A stretch of 64,000 nt of DNA from Gammaproteobacteria bacterium (GTDB lineage: Bacteria; Pseudomonadota; Gammaproteobacteria; Steroidobacterales; GCA-2729495), in assembly GCA_014337915.1 (NCBI GenBank), contig QUBU01000005.1, forward strand, positions 62,001 through 126,000, written 5' to 3'. Below, piece after piece: positions 27,815-36,331 of this stretch (within the stretch, counting starts at the first letter, position 1; the number at the start of each line of letters is the position of its first letter). The position numbers and the translations under genes were made by a program. Below the pieces are notes generated by a model, which was not told the DNA's origin, did not search any database, and was given only the letters and a program-made list of their open reading frames with translations.

Positions 27815-28689
27815 TGTCCCATGCCCGGAGACTGCGCGAGTTGCTGGCCGGGCCGGCATTCATTGCCCCGGGCTGCTACGACGCGCTCACCGCATTGCTG
27901 GTGGAGCAGGCGGGGTTTGGCTGTGCCTACGTCAGTGGCGCCAGCATCGCCTTCACGCGCATCGCGCGTCCCGACCTCGGCCTGACGACACTCAGCGAAG
28001 TGGCCGATACCGTCGCCGGCATGCGCGAGCGCGTCACGCTGCCGCTGATCGTCGATGCCGACAACGGCTTCGGCAACGCGCTCAACGTGCAGCGCACCGT
28101 GCGCCTGCTCGAGCGCATGGGCGCCTCGGGCATCCAGCTCGAGGACCAGCAGGCCCCGAAGCGCTGCGGCCACCTCGATGGCAAGGCGCTGGTATCGACC
28201 GCCGAGATGCTCGGCAAGATCCGCGCGGCGCAGGATGCCCGCGCGGATGCCGACACCGTGATCGTGGCGCGTAGCGATGCGGTGGCCGTGGAAGGACTCG
28301 ATGCCGGCCTGGCCCGCGCTGCGGCCTATGCGGAGGCCGGTGCCGACGTGGTGTTCGTCGAGGCACTGCGCAGCACGGAGGAATTCGCGCGCGCCGGCCG
28401 CGAACTCGGCCAGCAGGTGCCGCTGCTGGCGAACATGGTGGAGGGAGGGCGCAGCCCGCTGCTGTCCATCGGCGAACTGCAGGCGCTGGGATTCCGCCTT
28501 GCCATCTTCCCGGGCGCCATGCTGCGCGTGGTGATCCATGCCGCCTCCGGCTACCTCGCGACGCTGCGCCGTGACGGAACCACGCGGAACATGCTCGGCC
28601 AGATGGCGGACTTCAAGGGTATCAACGCGGTGATCGGCACCGATGCCCTGCTGGCAGCCGGTGAGCGCTACCGTGATCCTGCATCCTGA
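27814..28689 (+). CDS. Isocitrate-lyase/PEP-mutase-superfamily C-C lyase (2,3-dimethylmalate or oxaloacetate lyase type)
   Basis: A 291-residue alpha/beta-barrel lyase. It has PGCYDALTALLVEQAGF, VDADNGFGNALN (metal-binding Asp) and PKRCGH at residues 115-120, whose Cys marks lyases rather than phosphonate mutases. The loop PKRCGHLDGKALV resembles dimethylmalate lyase and petal-death/oxaloacetate hydrolase proteins more than methylisocitrate lyase. Next to the LeuCD-like pair this suggests cleavage of a 2,3-disubstituted malate to pyruvate plus a short acid. Despite superfamily kinship it is distinct from the true PEP mutase at 31287. Confidence 0.84.
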   Translation: MSHARRLRELLAGPAFIAPGCYDALTALLVEQAGFGCAYVSGASIAFTRIARPDLGLTTLSEVADTVAGMRERVTLPLIVDADNGFGNALNVQRTVRLLERMGASGIQLEDQQAPKRCGHLDGKALVSTAEMLGKIRAAQDARADADTVIVARSDAVAVEGLDAGLARAAAYAEAGADVVFVEALRSTEEFARAGRELGQQVPLLANMVEGGRSPLLSIGELQALGFRLAIFPGAMLRVVIHAASGYLATLRRDGTTRNMLGQMADFKGINAVIGTDALLAAGERYRDPAS

Positions 28690-28702
28690 AAGGACTGGTC
28701 TG

Positions 28703-29404
28703 TTGGACAGGAGCTGCATTTTTTCCGCATTGCTGGGCCTTGCGATCGCCGGCCTGGCGCCCGGCGCGCGCGCCGCTCCGTTGCCGGCATCGGCCTCGCC
28801 CGAGTTCTGCATCGCCGCCCAGCAGTTCCTCGCCAGTACCGCCATGCGCGGCGAGAACAGGGTTTTTACCGACATGCCGTCGTACCGGCACTCCAAGCCG
28901 CAGGCGCGGCCGCTGCGGATCTACCAGGTGGTGACTTACGCCGGATCGACGCCGATCGTCGTCTCCTGCAAGGTCAAGACGGCAGCGCAGCTGCGCGCGA
29001 CTTATGGCCCGCAGGCGGCGGGCGCGCAGCGCTCCTGCCCGGACCTCACCCGCCTGGTGCGTGACCAGGCGGTAGCCGCCCTGCGCGCGGCCGGCGAGGA
29101 TGCTGCGGCGGCGCGCGCGGCTGCCTTCGTTATCGACGCCAATGAGCCCTACGTCACCGGCCAGTCCTACCTCGGTGATTTCCAGGCGATCTACGCCGCT
29201 GCCGATGGCCGCGTGCACCTGGCCTCGCCCGGGCTCTACCAGGACTTCGACGCCTGGTATACGCGGCTGCTGCCGGAGCGCTTCCAGGGCCAGTGTTACT
29301 GCCACCTGCCGACGGTGGACTACATCGAGGCCGTGGCCAGGGGCGCCATGCCTGCCGGCGCGACCATCACCGCGGGCGAGGGCGCCGCGGTCACGCCACA
29401 GTAG
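28703..29404 (+). CDS. Exported protein of unknown function
   Basis: A 233-residue protein I do not recognise. The TTG at 28703 is the best start: AAAGGA sits 8 bases upstream and the product then begins with a signal peptide (LDRSCIFSALLGLAIAGLAP, cleaved after GARA). The mature part has five cysteines (CIAAQ, CKVK, CPDL, CYC) and a central motif NEPYVTGQSYLGDFQAIYAA. It looks globular, with no membrane span after the signal. It follows the lyase by 13 bases and may close the metabolic operon. Confidence 0.72.
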   Translation: MDRSCIFSALLGLAIAGLAPGARAAPLPASASPEFCIAAQQFLASTAMRGENRVFTDMPSYRHSKPQARPLRIYQVVTYAGSTPIVVSCKVKTAAQLRATYGPQAAGAQRSCPDLTRLVRDQAVAALRAAGEDAAAARAAAFVIDANEPYVTGQSYLGDFQAIYAAADGRVHLASPGLYQDFDAWYTRLLPERFQGQCYCHLPTVDYIEAVARGAMPAGATITAGEGAAVTPQ

Positions 29405-29419
29405 CTGCCGGCCAGCGCC

Positions 29420-30346
29420 GTGCATCACTGCCTCGCCCGGCGTGACCCACGGCTGCGCGCCACCGTGACTGGCGTCCGTGAGCTGTGCTGGAAAGACGCT
29501 GCGGGTCCGGGCCTGCCGGTGCGTGGCGGGTCGAGCCTCGCCTGGTTCGGCAACCGGCTCGCCGTGGCCCAGGACAGCGCCGATGCCGTCGCCCTGGTGG
29601 ATCCCGCCGACGCCGCCGTGGACATGGTGCCGGTGCCGCGGCGCGCGGACGACCCACCCCGTTTCGACTTCGAGGCCTGCGCAGCTATCGGTGGTGCAGG
29701 GCAGACGGAGGCGCTGCTGCTGTTCAGTTCCGGCAGCCGCAGTCCTCCCTGGCGCGTGGCCGTGCTCTGCGACCCGGCACGGCCGCGGATCACGGTGTAC
29801 GCTGCCGATGCGCTGTATGCGGTGCTGCATGCCACCACGACATTCACCGGCGGCGTGCTCAACATCGAAGGCGCTCTGGCCCAGCGCAGCGGACTGCGGC
29901 TGTTCAACCGCGGCGGGCGTGGCGGCAGCAATGCGAGCCTCGACCTGCCGCGGCGGGTGCTGCCCCTGCAGGCCGACGCGGTTTGCGCCAGCTGGCGCCC
30001 CGGCTGCGTGACTCGTTACGAACTCGGCTCGATCGAGGGCGTGGCGCTGGGTTTCACCGATGTCGCGGCAGCCACGGGCGGCGGCACGCTGTACCTGGCA
30101 GCGGCCGAAGACAGCGCCGGCCCGGCGGTGGATGGGGCGGTGGCGGGCTCGGCGCTTGGCATCATCCGCCGCGGACGCGCACGCTGGATCGAGTTGCGCG
30201 AGGCGGGCGGCGCGGTCCATGCCCACAAGCTCGAGGGACTGTGCCTCGACCCGGCTGACCCGAACCGTGGCTGGGCGATCAGCGATCCCGATGACGCCAG
30301 CCTCCCGGCCCGCCTCTGCCGGATCGAGTTGCAGGGGCCCTGGTAG
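29420..30346 (+). CDS. Uncharacterised beta-propeller-like protein
   Basis: A 308-residue protein without a signal peptide and without a family I can name confidently. Repeated beta-strand units such as SSLAWFGNRLAVAQDSADAV, GAGQTEALLLFSSGS and KLEGLCLDPADPNRGWAIS suggest a small beta-propeller of the phytase/esterase-like kind; an Asp-rich end (DPDDAS) could bind metal. A GTG at 29420 is the probable start; it lies 15 bases after the previous stop. The 129 bases downstream to the phosphonate operon hold its likely promoter. Confidence 0.66.
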   Translation: MHHCLARRDPRLRATVTGVRELCWKDAAGPGLPVRGGSSLAWFGNRLAVAQDSADAVALVDPADAAVDMVPVPRRADDPPRFDFEACAAIGGAGQTEALLLFSSGSRSPPWRVAVLCDPARPRITVYAADALYAVLHATTTFTGGVLNIEGALAQRSGLRLFNRGGRGGSNASLDLPRRVLPLQADAVCASWRPGCVTRYELGSIEGVALGFTDVAAATGGGTLYLAAAEDSAGPAVDGAVAGSALGIIRRGRARWIELREAGGAVHAHKLEGLCLDPADPNRGWAISDPDDASLPARLCRIELQGPW

Positions 30347-30475
30347 GCGAGCGGAGCGGCGCCGCTTTCCAGTTGCGGACTCGGCAGGCGCAGCGGACAA
30401 TTCCGCCCTGCGGGTGCCAGGGCAGGATTGGAATGGCGATAATAGTTTTACCAGATCAACAGGATAGGAGCTGAT
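30347..30475 (+). promoter_or_regulatory. Likely promoter region of the phosphonate operon
   Basis: This gap is AT-richer than its surroundings between 30430 and 30465. GATAAT at 30438-30443 is a plausible -10, though no good -35 is seen 17 bases upstream (TGCCAG). AGGAG at 30466-30470 stands 5 bases before the TTG start at 30476 and fixes that start. No Pho-box-like repeat was found by eye. Confidence 0.4.
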
Positions 30476-31264
30476 TTGAATCCTGGAGCTCATGCCCGTG
30501 CCGGTACCGCGGGGCCGCTGGATGCCGCCCAGCTGGCGCGCTTTCGCAGCGACGGTTTCCTGGTGCTGCCTGGCCTGTTCACGGCCGCGGAGGTGGCGGA
30601 CATCCGCCGCTGGACCGACGAGGTCCAGGCCTGGCCGGAGACCGCGGGCCGCCACATGATGTACTTCGAGCAGGCTGGCACCGGCCAGCGCCTGCTCAAC
30701 CGCATGGAGAACGTGCTGCCCTGGCACGCGGGCTTCCGGCGTCTGGCGACGGGCGTGAAGCTGCAGGGTGCCTGCGGCCAGCTGTTCGGCGAGCCCGCGG
30801 TGCTGTTCAAGGACAAGATCAACTTCAAGCTGCCTGGTGGCGGTGGCTTCGAGCCGCACCAGGACGTGCAGGCCGGCTGGTCGCGCTATGCGCAGCTGCA
30901 CATCACGGCGCTGGTCACGGTCGATCGCGCGACCATCGCCAACGGTTGCCTGGAGATGGCCAGCGGCTTCGATGGTGCCCACCAGCTGATTGGCCGCGAG
31001 TGGGAACCGCTGACCGCCGCCCAGCTTGCCGGCCTGCGCTGGCGGCACATCGAGGCCGAGCCGGGCGACGTGGTGTTCTTCGATTCCTTCATCCCGCACC
31101 GCTCGGCTGCCAACAACAGCGGCGAGGCACGCCGCGTGCTCTACTACACCTACAACCGCGCCAGCGAAGGTGACCACCTGCTGCAGTACTACGCTGACAA
31201 GCGCGCCAGCTACCCGCCCGACATCGAGCGCGAGGCGGGACGGGAATACCGCTACCGCGTCTGA
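30476..31264 (+). CDS. PhnY-like Fe(II)/2-oxoglutarate dioxygenase (PhyH family)
   Basis: A 262-residue non-haem iron oxygenase. [19 protein letters not shown] leads to His128-x-Asp130, with the distal His208 in [11 protein letters not shown] and the 2-oxoglutarate Arg in the [14 protein letters not shown] segment near residue 220. This pattern is close to PhnY, which hydroxylates 2-aminoethylphosphonate at C1, the best guess here because the next gene makes phosphonates. Ectoine or lipid hydroxylation is an alternative. TTG start with AGGAG 5 bases upstream. It is the first gene of the operon running to 40797, 22 bases before pepM. Confidence 0.85.
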   Translation: MNPGAHARAGTAGPLDAAQLARFRSDGFLVLPGLFTAAEVADIRRWTDEVQAWPETAGRHMMYFEQAGTGQRLLNRMENVLPWHAGFRRLATGVKLQGACGQLFGEPAVLFKDKINFKLPGGGGFEPHQDVQAGWSRYAQLHITALVTVDRATIANGCLEMASGFDGAHQLIGREWEPLTAAQLAGLRWRHIEAEPGDVVFFDSFIPHRSAANNSGEARRVLYYTYNRASEGDHLLQYYADKRASYPPDIEREAGREYRYRV

Positions 31265-31286
31265 AGCGGGCAGGGTGGATCGCAAC

Positions 31287-32948
31287 ATGGTCGCAAACCT
31301 CAAGCCGCCGGATTCCGGGCCGGAGCGCCTGCGCCGGACCACGCGTTTCCGGCAACTGCTGCAGAGCGCCGAACTCGAGTTCCTGCTCGAGGCGCACAAC
31401 GGCATCAGTGCCCGCATCGGCGAGGAGGCGGGATTCAGGGGCCTGTGGGCCGGCGGCCTGTGCATGTCCGCGCAGTACGGCGTGCGCGACAGCAACGAGG
31501 CCTCCTGGACCCAGGTGCTGGAGATGCTGGAGTTCATGGTGGACGCCACCAGCGTGCCCATCCTGCTCGACGGCGATACCGGCTACGGCAACTTCAACAA
31601 CGTGCGCCGGCTGGTGCGCAAGCTCGAGCAGCGCGGCGTGGCCGCGGTCTGCATCGAGGACAAGATCTACCCCAAGACCAACAGCTTCATCGATGGCGAG
31701 AAGCAGCAGCTGGCCGACATCGACGAATTCTGCAGCCGCATCAAGGCCGGCAAGGACGCGCAGCGCGACGACGACTTCTGCATCATCACCCGCGTCGAGG
31801 CCTTCATCGCCGGCTGGGGCCTCGCCGAGGCGCTGCGCCGTGCCGAGGCCTACCACGCCGCCGGCTCCGACGGCATCCTGATCCACAGCGCGCTCGCCAC
31901 GCCCAAGGAAGTGCTGGCCTTCAAGCGCGAGTGGGGCGATCGCAGCCCGGTGGTCATCGTCCCCACCAAGTACTACGCCACGCCCACCGACGTGTTCCGC
32001 GAGGCCGGCTTCTCCATCGCCATCTGGGCCAACCACCTGCTGCGCGCGGCCATTCCCGCCATGCAGGCCTGCGCGGCGACGCTGGCGCGCGAGCAGAACC
32101 TGCAGGCCATGGAAGACCGCGTCGCCCCGGTGCGCGAGATCTTCCGGCTGCAGGGCGCCTCGGAGCTGCAGGAAGCCGAGGAGCGCTACCTGCCGCGGCA
32201 GGGCGACGAGGCGCGCGTGGTGGTGCTGGCGGCCTCGCGTGGCTCGGCACTGGGCGAACTCACCGCAACGCGACCCAAGACCATGGTGGAGGTGCGCGGC
32301 CAGCCGCTGCTGGCGCACATCATTGCCGCCTACAACGCCGCCGGCATCAAGCGCATCACCGTGGTGCGCGGCTACCTGCCGGGCGCCATCGACCTGCCCG
32401 GCCTCGCCTACGTCGACAATGCCGAGTACGCCGACACCGGCGAACTGCTGTCGCTGGCCCGCGCGCTGGAGGCCGACGCCGATGACGGCAGCGACCTGTA
32501 CGTTTCCTACGGTGACGTCATCTTCAAGCGCTACATCGTCGACAGCCTGGCGGAGCCGGGCGACGATTTCGTGATCGTCGCCGACACCGACTGGCGCGAG
32601 TCGGTCAACCGCGGCCGCGCCGCCGACTATGTCAGCTGCACCGAGCCGCACTCGCGCCATGCGTTCTACCACGACATTTTCCTCAGCCGCTGCGCCGAGG
32701 ACCTCCCGGAGCGCGAGCGCCATGGCGAGTGGATGGGGTTCCTGCGCGTGCGCGCCCAGGCACTGCCACGGCTGCGGGCCCTGGTGCGCGAGCTGGCCGC
32801 GCTGCCGGGCAACCGCCGCGCCAAGCTGCACCAGCTGCTCACGGCGCTGGTGGAGCGCGGCGAGCGCGTCCGTGTGGTCTACACCACTGGCCACTGGCTC
32901 GATGTGGACAGCCTGGCCGACGTGCTGGCGGCCGGGAGCTTCGCGTGA
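31287..32948 (+). CDS. pepM: PEP phosphomutase fused to a nucleotidyltransferase domain
   Basis: PEP mutase converts phosphoenolpyruvate to phosphonopyruvate, forming the C-P bond. Residues 1-300 form the barrel with DGDTGYGN near residue 91 and the mutase signature EDKxxxKxNS at 124-133 ([10 protein letters not shown]), which separates true mutases from lyases. Residues about 310-553 form a nucleotidyltransferase-like domain ([20 protein letters not shown] then [12 protein letters not shown]), whose glycine-rich loop departs from LAAGxGxRL. The ATG at 31287 is chosen over GTG 31275. The next gene overlaps by four bases. A separate intact nucleotidyltransferase follows at 35215. Confidence 0.95.
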   Translation: MVANLKPPDSGPERLRRTTRFRQLLQSAELEFLLEAHNGISARIGEEAGFRGLWAGGLCMSAQYGVRDSNEASWTQVLEMLEFMVDATSVPILLDGDTGYGNFNNVRRLVRKLEQRGVAAVCIEDKIYPKTNSFIDGEKQQLADIDEFCSRIKAGKDAQRDDDFCIITRVEAFIAGWGLAEALRRAEAYHAAGSDGILIHSALATPKEVLAFKREWGDRSPVVIVPTKYYATPTDVFREAGFSIAIWANHLLRAAIPAMQACAATLAREQNLQAMEDRVAPVREIFRLQGASELQEAEERYLPRQGDEARVVVLAASRGSALGELTATRPKTMVEVRGQPLLAHIIAAYNAAGIKRITVVRGYLPGAIDLPGLAYVDNAEYADTGELLSLARALEADADDGSDLYVSYGDVIFKRYIVDSLAEPGDDFVIVADTDWRESVNRGRAADYVSCTEPHSRHAFYHDIFLSRCAEDLPERERHGEWMGFLRVRAQALPRLRALVRELAALPGNRRAKLHQLLTALVERGERVRVVYTTGHWLDVDSLADVLAAGSFA

Positions 32949-34102
32949 TCGCGGCGGCGAGTTTCATCGAGGCTGCCAGTGCCCGCGGCTTCGGCCTGTA
33001 CACCGGCGTGCCCTGTTCCTACCTGACGCCGTTCATCAACCACGTGATCAATTCCCGCGAGCTGCGCTACGTCGGCGCGGTCAACGAGGGCGATGCCGTC
33101 GCCGTGGCGGCCGGGGCGGAACTCGGTGGCCTGCCCAGCATCGTCATGTTCCAGAACTCCGGGCTCGGCAACGCGGTCAATCCGCTGACCTCGCTCACCT
33201 GGACCTTCCGCCTGCCGGTGCTGATCATCGTCACCTGGCGTGGCGAGCCGGGCGCGGCCGCCGACGAGCCGCAGCACGAGCTGATGGGGCGCATCACGCC
33301 GCAGCTGCTGGAGCTGATGGGCATCGCCTGGGAGCCGTTCCCGTCGGCGGCGGAGGCCATCGCGCCCGCCCTCGACCGCGCCTGCGAGTACATGCGGCGC
33401 GAAAGCCGGCCTTACGCACTGGTCATGAGCAAGGGCGCGGTCGAGCCCACGGAACTGGAGGCCCGGACCCCGCAGGCGCTGCGCCGGCGCCACGGTGGCG
33501 AGATGGCCTCCGAGCGCATCGCGCGGGCCACGCGCCGCAGGATGCTGGGCGCGGTGCAGATGGCGCTGCGCACTGATGACATCGTCGTCGCCACCACCGG
33601 CTACACCGGGCGCGAGCTCTGGGCGCTGGATGATCGTCCCTGCCAGCTCTACATGGTCGGCTCGATGGGTTGCGCGGCGAGCTTCGGCCTCGGGCTGGCC
33701 ATCGCCCGGCCGGACAAGCGGGTCATCGTCCTCGATGGCGATGGCGCCATGCTGATGCGCCTCGGCGCCTTCGCCACGCTCGGCACCGAGCGGCCACCGA
33801 ACCTGCTGCACATCCTGCTCGACAACGGCATGCACGAATCCACCGGCGGCCAGGCCACCGTATCCCGCAACGTGGACTTCTGCGCGCTTGCCGCGGCCGC
33901 CGGCTATCCGCGCGTGATCGTGACCAGCGACCCCGACGAGCTGCGCGAGCATGTCGACTGGCGGGCAGCGGGCCTGCGCCTGGTCCATGTGCCGATCTGC
34001 CCGGGCGTGCCGGACAACCTGCCGCGGCCGGCCACCGCACCGGCGGAGGTGGCCGCACGCCTGCGCCAGCACCTCGGCCCGCGCCCGGCCCTGCCGGCCT
34101 GA
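32945..34102 (+). CDS. ppd: Phosphonopyruvate decarboxylase
   Basis: A thiamine-diphosphate enzyme that decarboxylates phosphonopyruvate to phosphonoacetaldehyde, pulling the unfavourable mutase reaction forward. The 385-residue protein has [15 protein letters not shown] at the N-terminus, the Glu in [13 protein letters not shown], and the TPP motif GDGAMLM ending in [13 protein letters not shown] near residue 300, which is specific to this family. The GTG start overlaps the pepM stop (GTGA). Ppd-type proteins are usually single chains of this length. Confidence 0.94.
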   Translation: MIAAASFIEAASARGFGLYTGVPCSYLTPFINHVINSRELRYVGAVNEGDAVAVAAGAELGGLPSIVMFQNSGLGNAVNPLTSLTWTFRLPVLIIVTWRGEPGAAADEPQHELMGRITPQLLELMGIAWEPFPSAAEAIAPALDRACEYMRRESRPYALVMSKGAVEPTELEARTPQALRRRHGGEMASERIARATRRRMLGAVQMALRTDDIVVATTGYTGRELWALDDRPCQLYMVGSMGCAASFGLGLAIARPDKRVIVLDGDGAMLMRLGAFATLGTERPPNLLHILLDNGMHESTGGQATVSRNVDFCALAAAAGYPRVIVTSDPDELREHVDWRAAGLRLVHVPICPGVPDNLPRPATAPAEVAARLRQHLGPRPALPA

Positions 34103-34120
34103 CGGCGGATCGCGCCGGCC

Positions 34121-35218
34121 ATGGATCGCAGCATCCTCCTCAATCCGGGCCCGGTGACCCTGACGCAACGCGTGCGCGCCGCGCTGGGCCGCGGCGACTG
34201 GTGCCACCGCGAGCCGGAATTCGCCGCGCTGGTCCAGGGTATCAACCGGCGATTGGCCGGGGTGTACGCGGAGCTGGCGGCCGACTTCGACGCCGTGCTG
34301 CTCAGCGGTTCAGGCACCGCGGCGGTGGAGGGCATGCTGCGTGCCTTCGCACCGCGCGACCGGACCACGCTGGTGCTCGCCAACGGCGTGTACGGCGAGC
34401 GCATGTCCCGCATGCTCAGGGCGCTGGGACGGCCGCAGCAGCTGCTGGCGCAGGACTGGTTGGCAGGGCCCGGCATCCCGCAGCTGGAGGCCGCGCTGGC
34501 GCGCGATCCGTCCATCAGTCACGTGGCCGTGGTGCACCATGAAACCACGACCGGCCGGCTCAATGACCTGGAGATGATCGGCCGTGCCTGCCGCGCCTGG
34601 GGCGTGCAGCTGCTGCTCGACGGGGTCAGCAGCTTCGGTGCCGAGTACATCGCCGGGCGCGACTGGAACCTGGCAGCGGTCGCCGCCACCGCCAACAAGT
34701 GCCTGCATGGGGCGCCGGGCCTGTCCTTCGTGCTGGCACGGCGCGACCTGTGGCGGCGCCCGGCAGCGGACGCCGGCAGCGTGTACCTCGATCTCCACGC
34801 CTGCCACGCGGCCCAGCATGCCGATGGCTACTCGCCGTTCACCCAGGCCGTGCAGGTCGCCTTCGCGCTGGATGCGGCACTGGACGAGCATGCGGAGCAG
34901 GGCGGCTGGACCGCGCGCCGCGCCTGCTACCGCGAGCGTGCCGCGCGCATCGCCGCGACGCTGGAAGCCCGCGGCGTGCGCCCGCTGCTGCCGGCCAGCG
35001 CGTTCGGCAGCGTGCTCTGGTCCTATCGCCTGCCGGGCGGGCAGGACTACGCGGGCCTGCACGATGCGCTGAAGCGCCGTGGCTTCATCATCTACGCGGG
35101 GCAGGGGCGGCTCGCGCCGGGCATCTTCCGCATCGCCCACATGGGCGACATCAGGGAGGACGACCTGCAGCGCCTCTGCGGCGCGCTGCGCGCCGCCATA
35201 CCCGGGCGGCGCCGGTGA
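34121..35218 (+). CDS. phnW: 2-aminoethylphosphonate aminotransferase
   Basis: A PLP enzyme of fold type I that here most likely aminates phosphonoacetaldehyde to 2-aminoethylphosphonate. The 365 residues begin RSILLNPGPVTLTQRVRAAL, and have GSGTAAVEGML, DGVSSFGAEYI and the PLP Lys193 in ANKCLHGAPG. PhnW can run in both directions; position after pepM-ppd points to biosynthesis (often called AepZ/AEPT). It ends in a GTGA overlap with the nucleotidyltransferase, and starts 18 bases after ppd. Confidence 0.92.
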   Translation: MDRSILLNPGPVTLTQRVRAALGRGDWCHREPEFAALVQGINRRLAGVYAELAADFDAVLLSGSGTAAVEGMLRAFAPRDRTTLVLANGVYGERMSRMLRALGRPQQLLAQDWLAGPGIPQLEAALARDPSISHVAVVHHETTTGRLNDLEMIGRACRAWGVQLLLDGVSSFGAEYIAGRDWNLAAVAATANKCLHGAPGLSFVLARRDLWRRPAADAGSVYLDLHACHAAQHADGYSPFTQAVQVAFALDAALDEHAEQGGWTARRACYRERAARIAATLEARGVRPLLPASAFGSVLWSYRLPGGQDYAGLHDALKRRGFIIYAGQGRLAPGIFRIAHMGDIREDDLQRLCGALRAAIPGRRR

Positions 35219-35994
35219 CGGCTGCAGTGCGTTCGGCGGTCATCCTGGCGGCTGGCCAGGGAAAGCGGCTGCGCGCCGAGGTCAGCGGCTACCCGAAGGG
35301 CTTCCTGCGCCTCGGCGACCGGCCGATCGTCGAGGAATCGGTGCTGCGGCTGCTGACGGTGGGCATCGCCGAGGTGGTCATCGTCACCGGCTACAGCGCC
35401 GGGCATTACGAGGCGCTGGCGAAGGCCTACCCCGGCTGGATACGCACCGTCCACAACGCCGAGTTCGCCCATTCCGGCAGCATGTACTCGCTGTACTGCG
35501 CGCGGGATGCGCTGCGCGGCCCGTTCCTGCTGCTGGAATCCGACCTGATCTACGAGCCCCGCGCGCTGGAGGTCCTGCTGGCGCAGGAAGCGGCCGACGC
35601 CGTGCTGCTCTCCGGCCCGACCGGGGCGGGTGACGAGGTCCATGTGGAGGCCCCGGGCGGCCTGCTGCGCGCCATGTCCAAGGACCGTGCGCAGCTGGGC
35701 CCCGAGGTGGCCGGCGAGCTGGTGGGCATCTCGCTGATTTCGGCGCCGCTCTTCGCGCTGATGCAGCGCATCGCAGCCCGGGCGTTCCGCAAGTCGCTGG
35801 CCTTCGACTACGAGACCGACTGCCTGGTGGCGGCCGGCCGTGAGCGCCCCATCGCCTGCCCGCTGGTGCCGGACCTGCTCTGGGGCGAGATCGACGACCC
35901 AGCGCAGCTGCGGCGTGCCCGCAGCGGCCTGTATCGGCAGATCACGGCCCTGGATGCCGCGGCCCGCAACGGCATTGCACCGCGCGGTCATTGA
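35215..35994 (+). CDS. PntC/LicC-like phosphonate cytidylyltransferase
   Basis: A 259-residue nucleotidyltransferase. ILAAGQGKRLRAEVSGYPK near residue 9 is the nucleotide and Mg loop; VIVTGYSAGHYE, NAEFAHSGSMYSLY and FLLLESDLIYEP are as in LicC phosphocholine cytidylyltransferase and PntC, which makes CMP-aminoethylphosphonate. I infer the product CMP-AEP (or hydroxy-AEP). It overlaps the aminotransferase by four bases and is the only intact nucleotidyltransferase in the operon. A sugar-1-phosphate substrate is the main alternative. Confidence 0.82.
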   Translation: MTAAVRSAVILAAGQGKRLRAEVSGYPKGFLRLGDRPIVEESVLRLLTVGIAEVVIVTGYSAGHYEALAKAYPGWIRTVHNAEFAHSGSMYSLYCARDALRGPFLLLESDLIYEPRALEVLLAQEAADAVLLSGPTGAGDEVHVEAPGGLLRAMSKDRAQLGPEVAGELVGISLISAPLFALMQRIAARAFRKSLAFDYETDCLVAAGRERPIACPLVPDLLWGEIDDPAQLRRARSGLYRQITALDAAARNGIAPRGH

Positions 35995-36046
35995 TGCTAA
36001 ACAGCGGCCGGGCACGCAGTGGCCGGCAAGGCCCGGGAGATTGGCG

Positions 36047-36331
36047 ATGAACAAGACAAACGCGCGGAGCCTCGCTCCCATCCTGCTGGTTTCGCTGGCC
36101 ATGGTGGCGCCCGAGGCCTGGGCCTATCTCGACCCCAGCACCGGCAGCATGATCCTGTCGGCCATCGTCGGCGTGTTCGCCACGGCGGCGCTGGCGATCA
36201 AGACGTTCTGGTACAAGCTCAAGGGTCTGTTCCGTCGTGATGCAGGCAACCCGGTGCAGCCTCCCGGGCCGCCTCCCGCGCAGCCCGCCAGGGCAGCGGA
36301 GGCCGGGGAGCCGCCTGCGTCCCGGGACTGA
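36047..36331 (+). CDS. Small YLDPSTGS membrane protein
   Basis: A 94-residue protein: a signal-like first segment ending WA, then YLDPSTGS, one membrane helix (about 35-55), a basic KTFWYKLKGLFRR and a Pro-rich cytoplasmic tail. Proteins with the motif YLDPGTGS plus a single helix and KxFW are widespread beside polysaccharide and sulfatase-fold genes and have no known function. GGGAG precedes the ATG at 36047. Its stop shares one base with the next start. A scaffold or partner for the envelope transferases is my inference. Confidence 0.78.
   Translation: MNKTNARSLAPILLVSLAMVAPEAWAYLDPSTGSMILSAIVGVFATAALAIKTFWYKLKGLFRRDAGNPVQPPGPPPAQPARAAEAGEPPASRD

Noticed and set aside
27814..28689. Calling this a PEP mutase or carboxyphosphonoenolpyruvate mutase
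   Set aside because: It carries the lyase loop KRCGH, not EDKxxxKxNS; the true mutase is at 31287.
28622..31561. A 979-codon open frame on the minus strand across the lyase, unknown genes and the hydroxylase
   Set aside because: Antisense shadow caused by very high GC; no family similarity, and plus-strand genes with clear motifs cover it.
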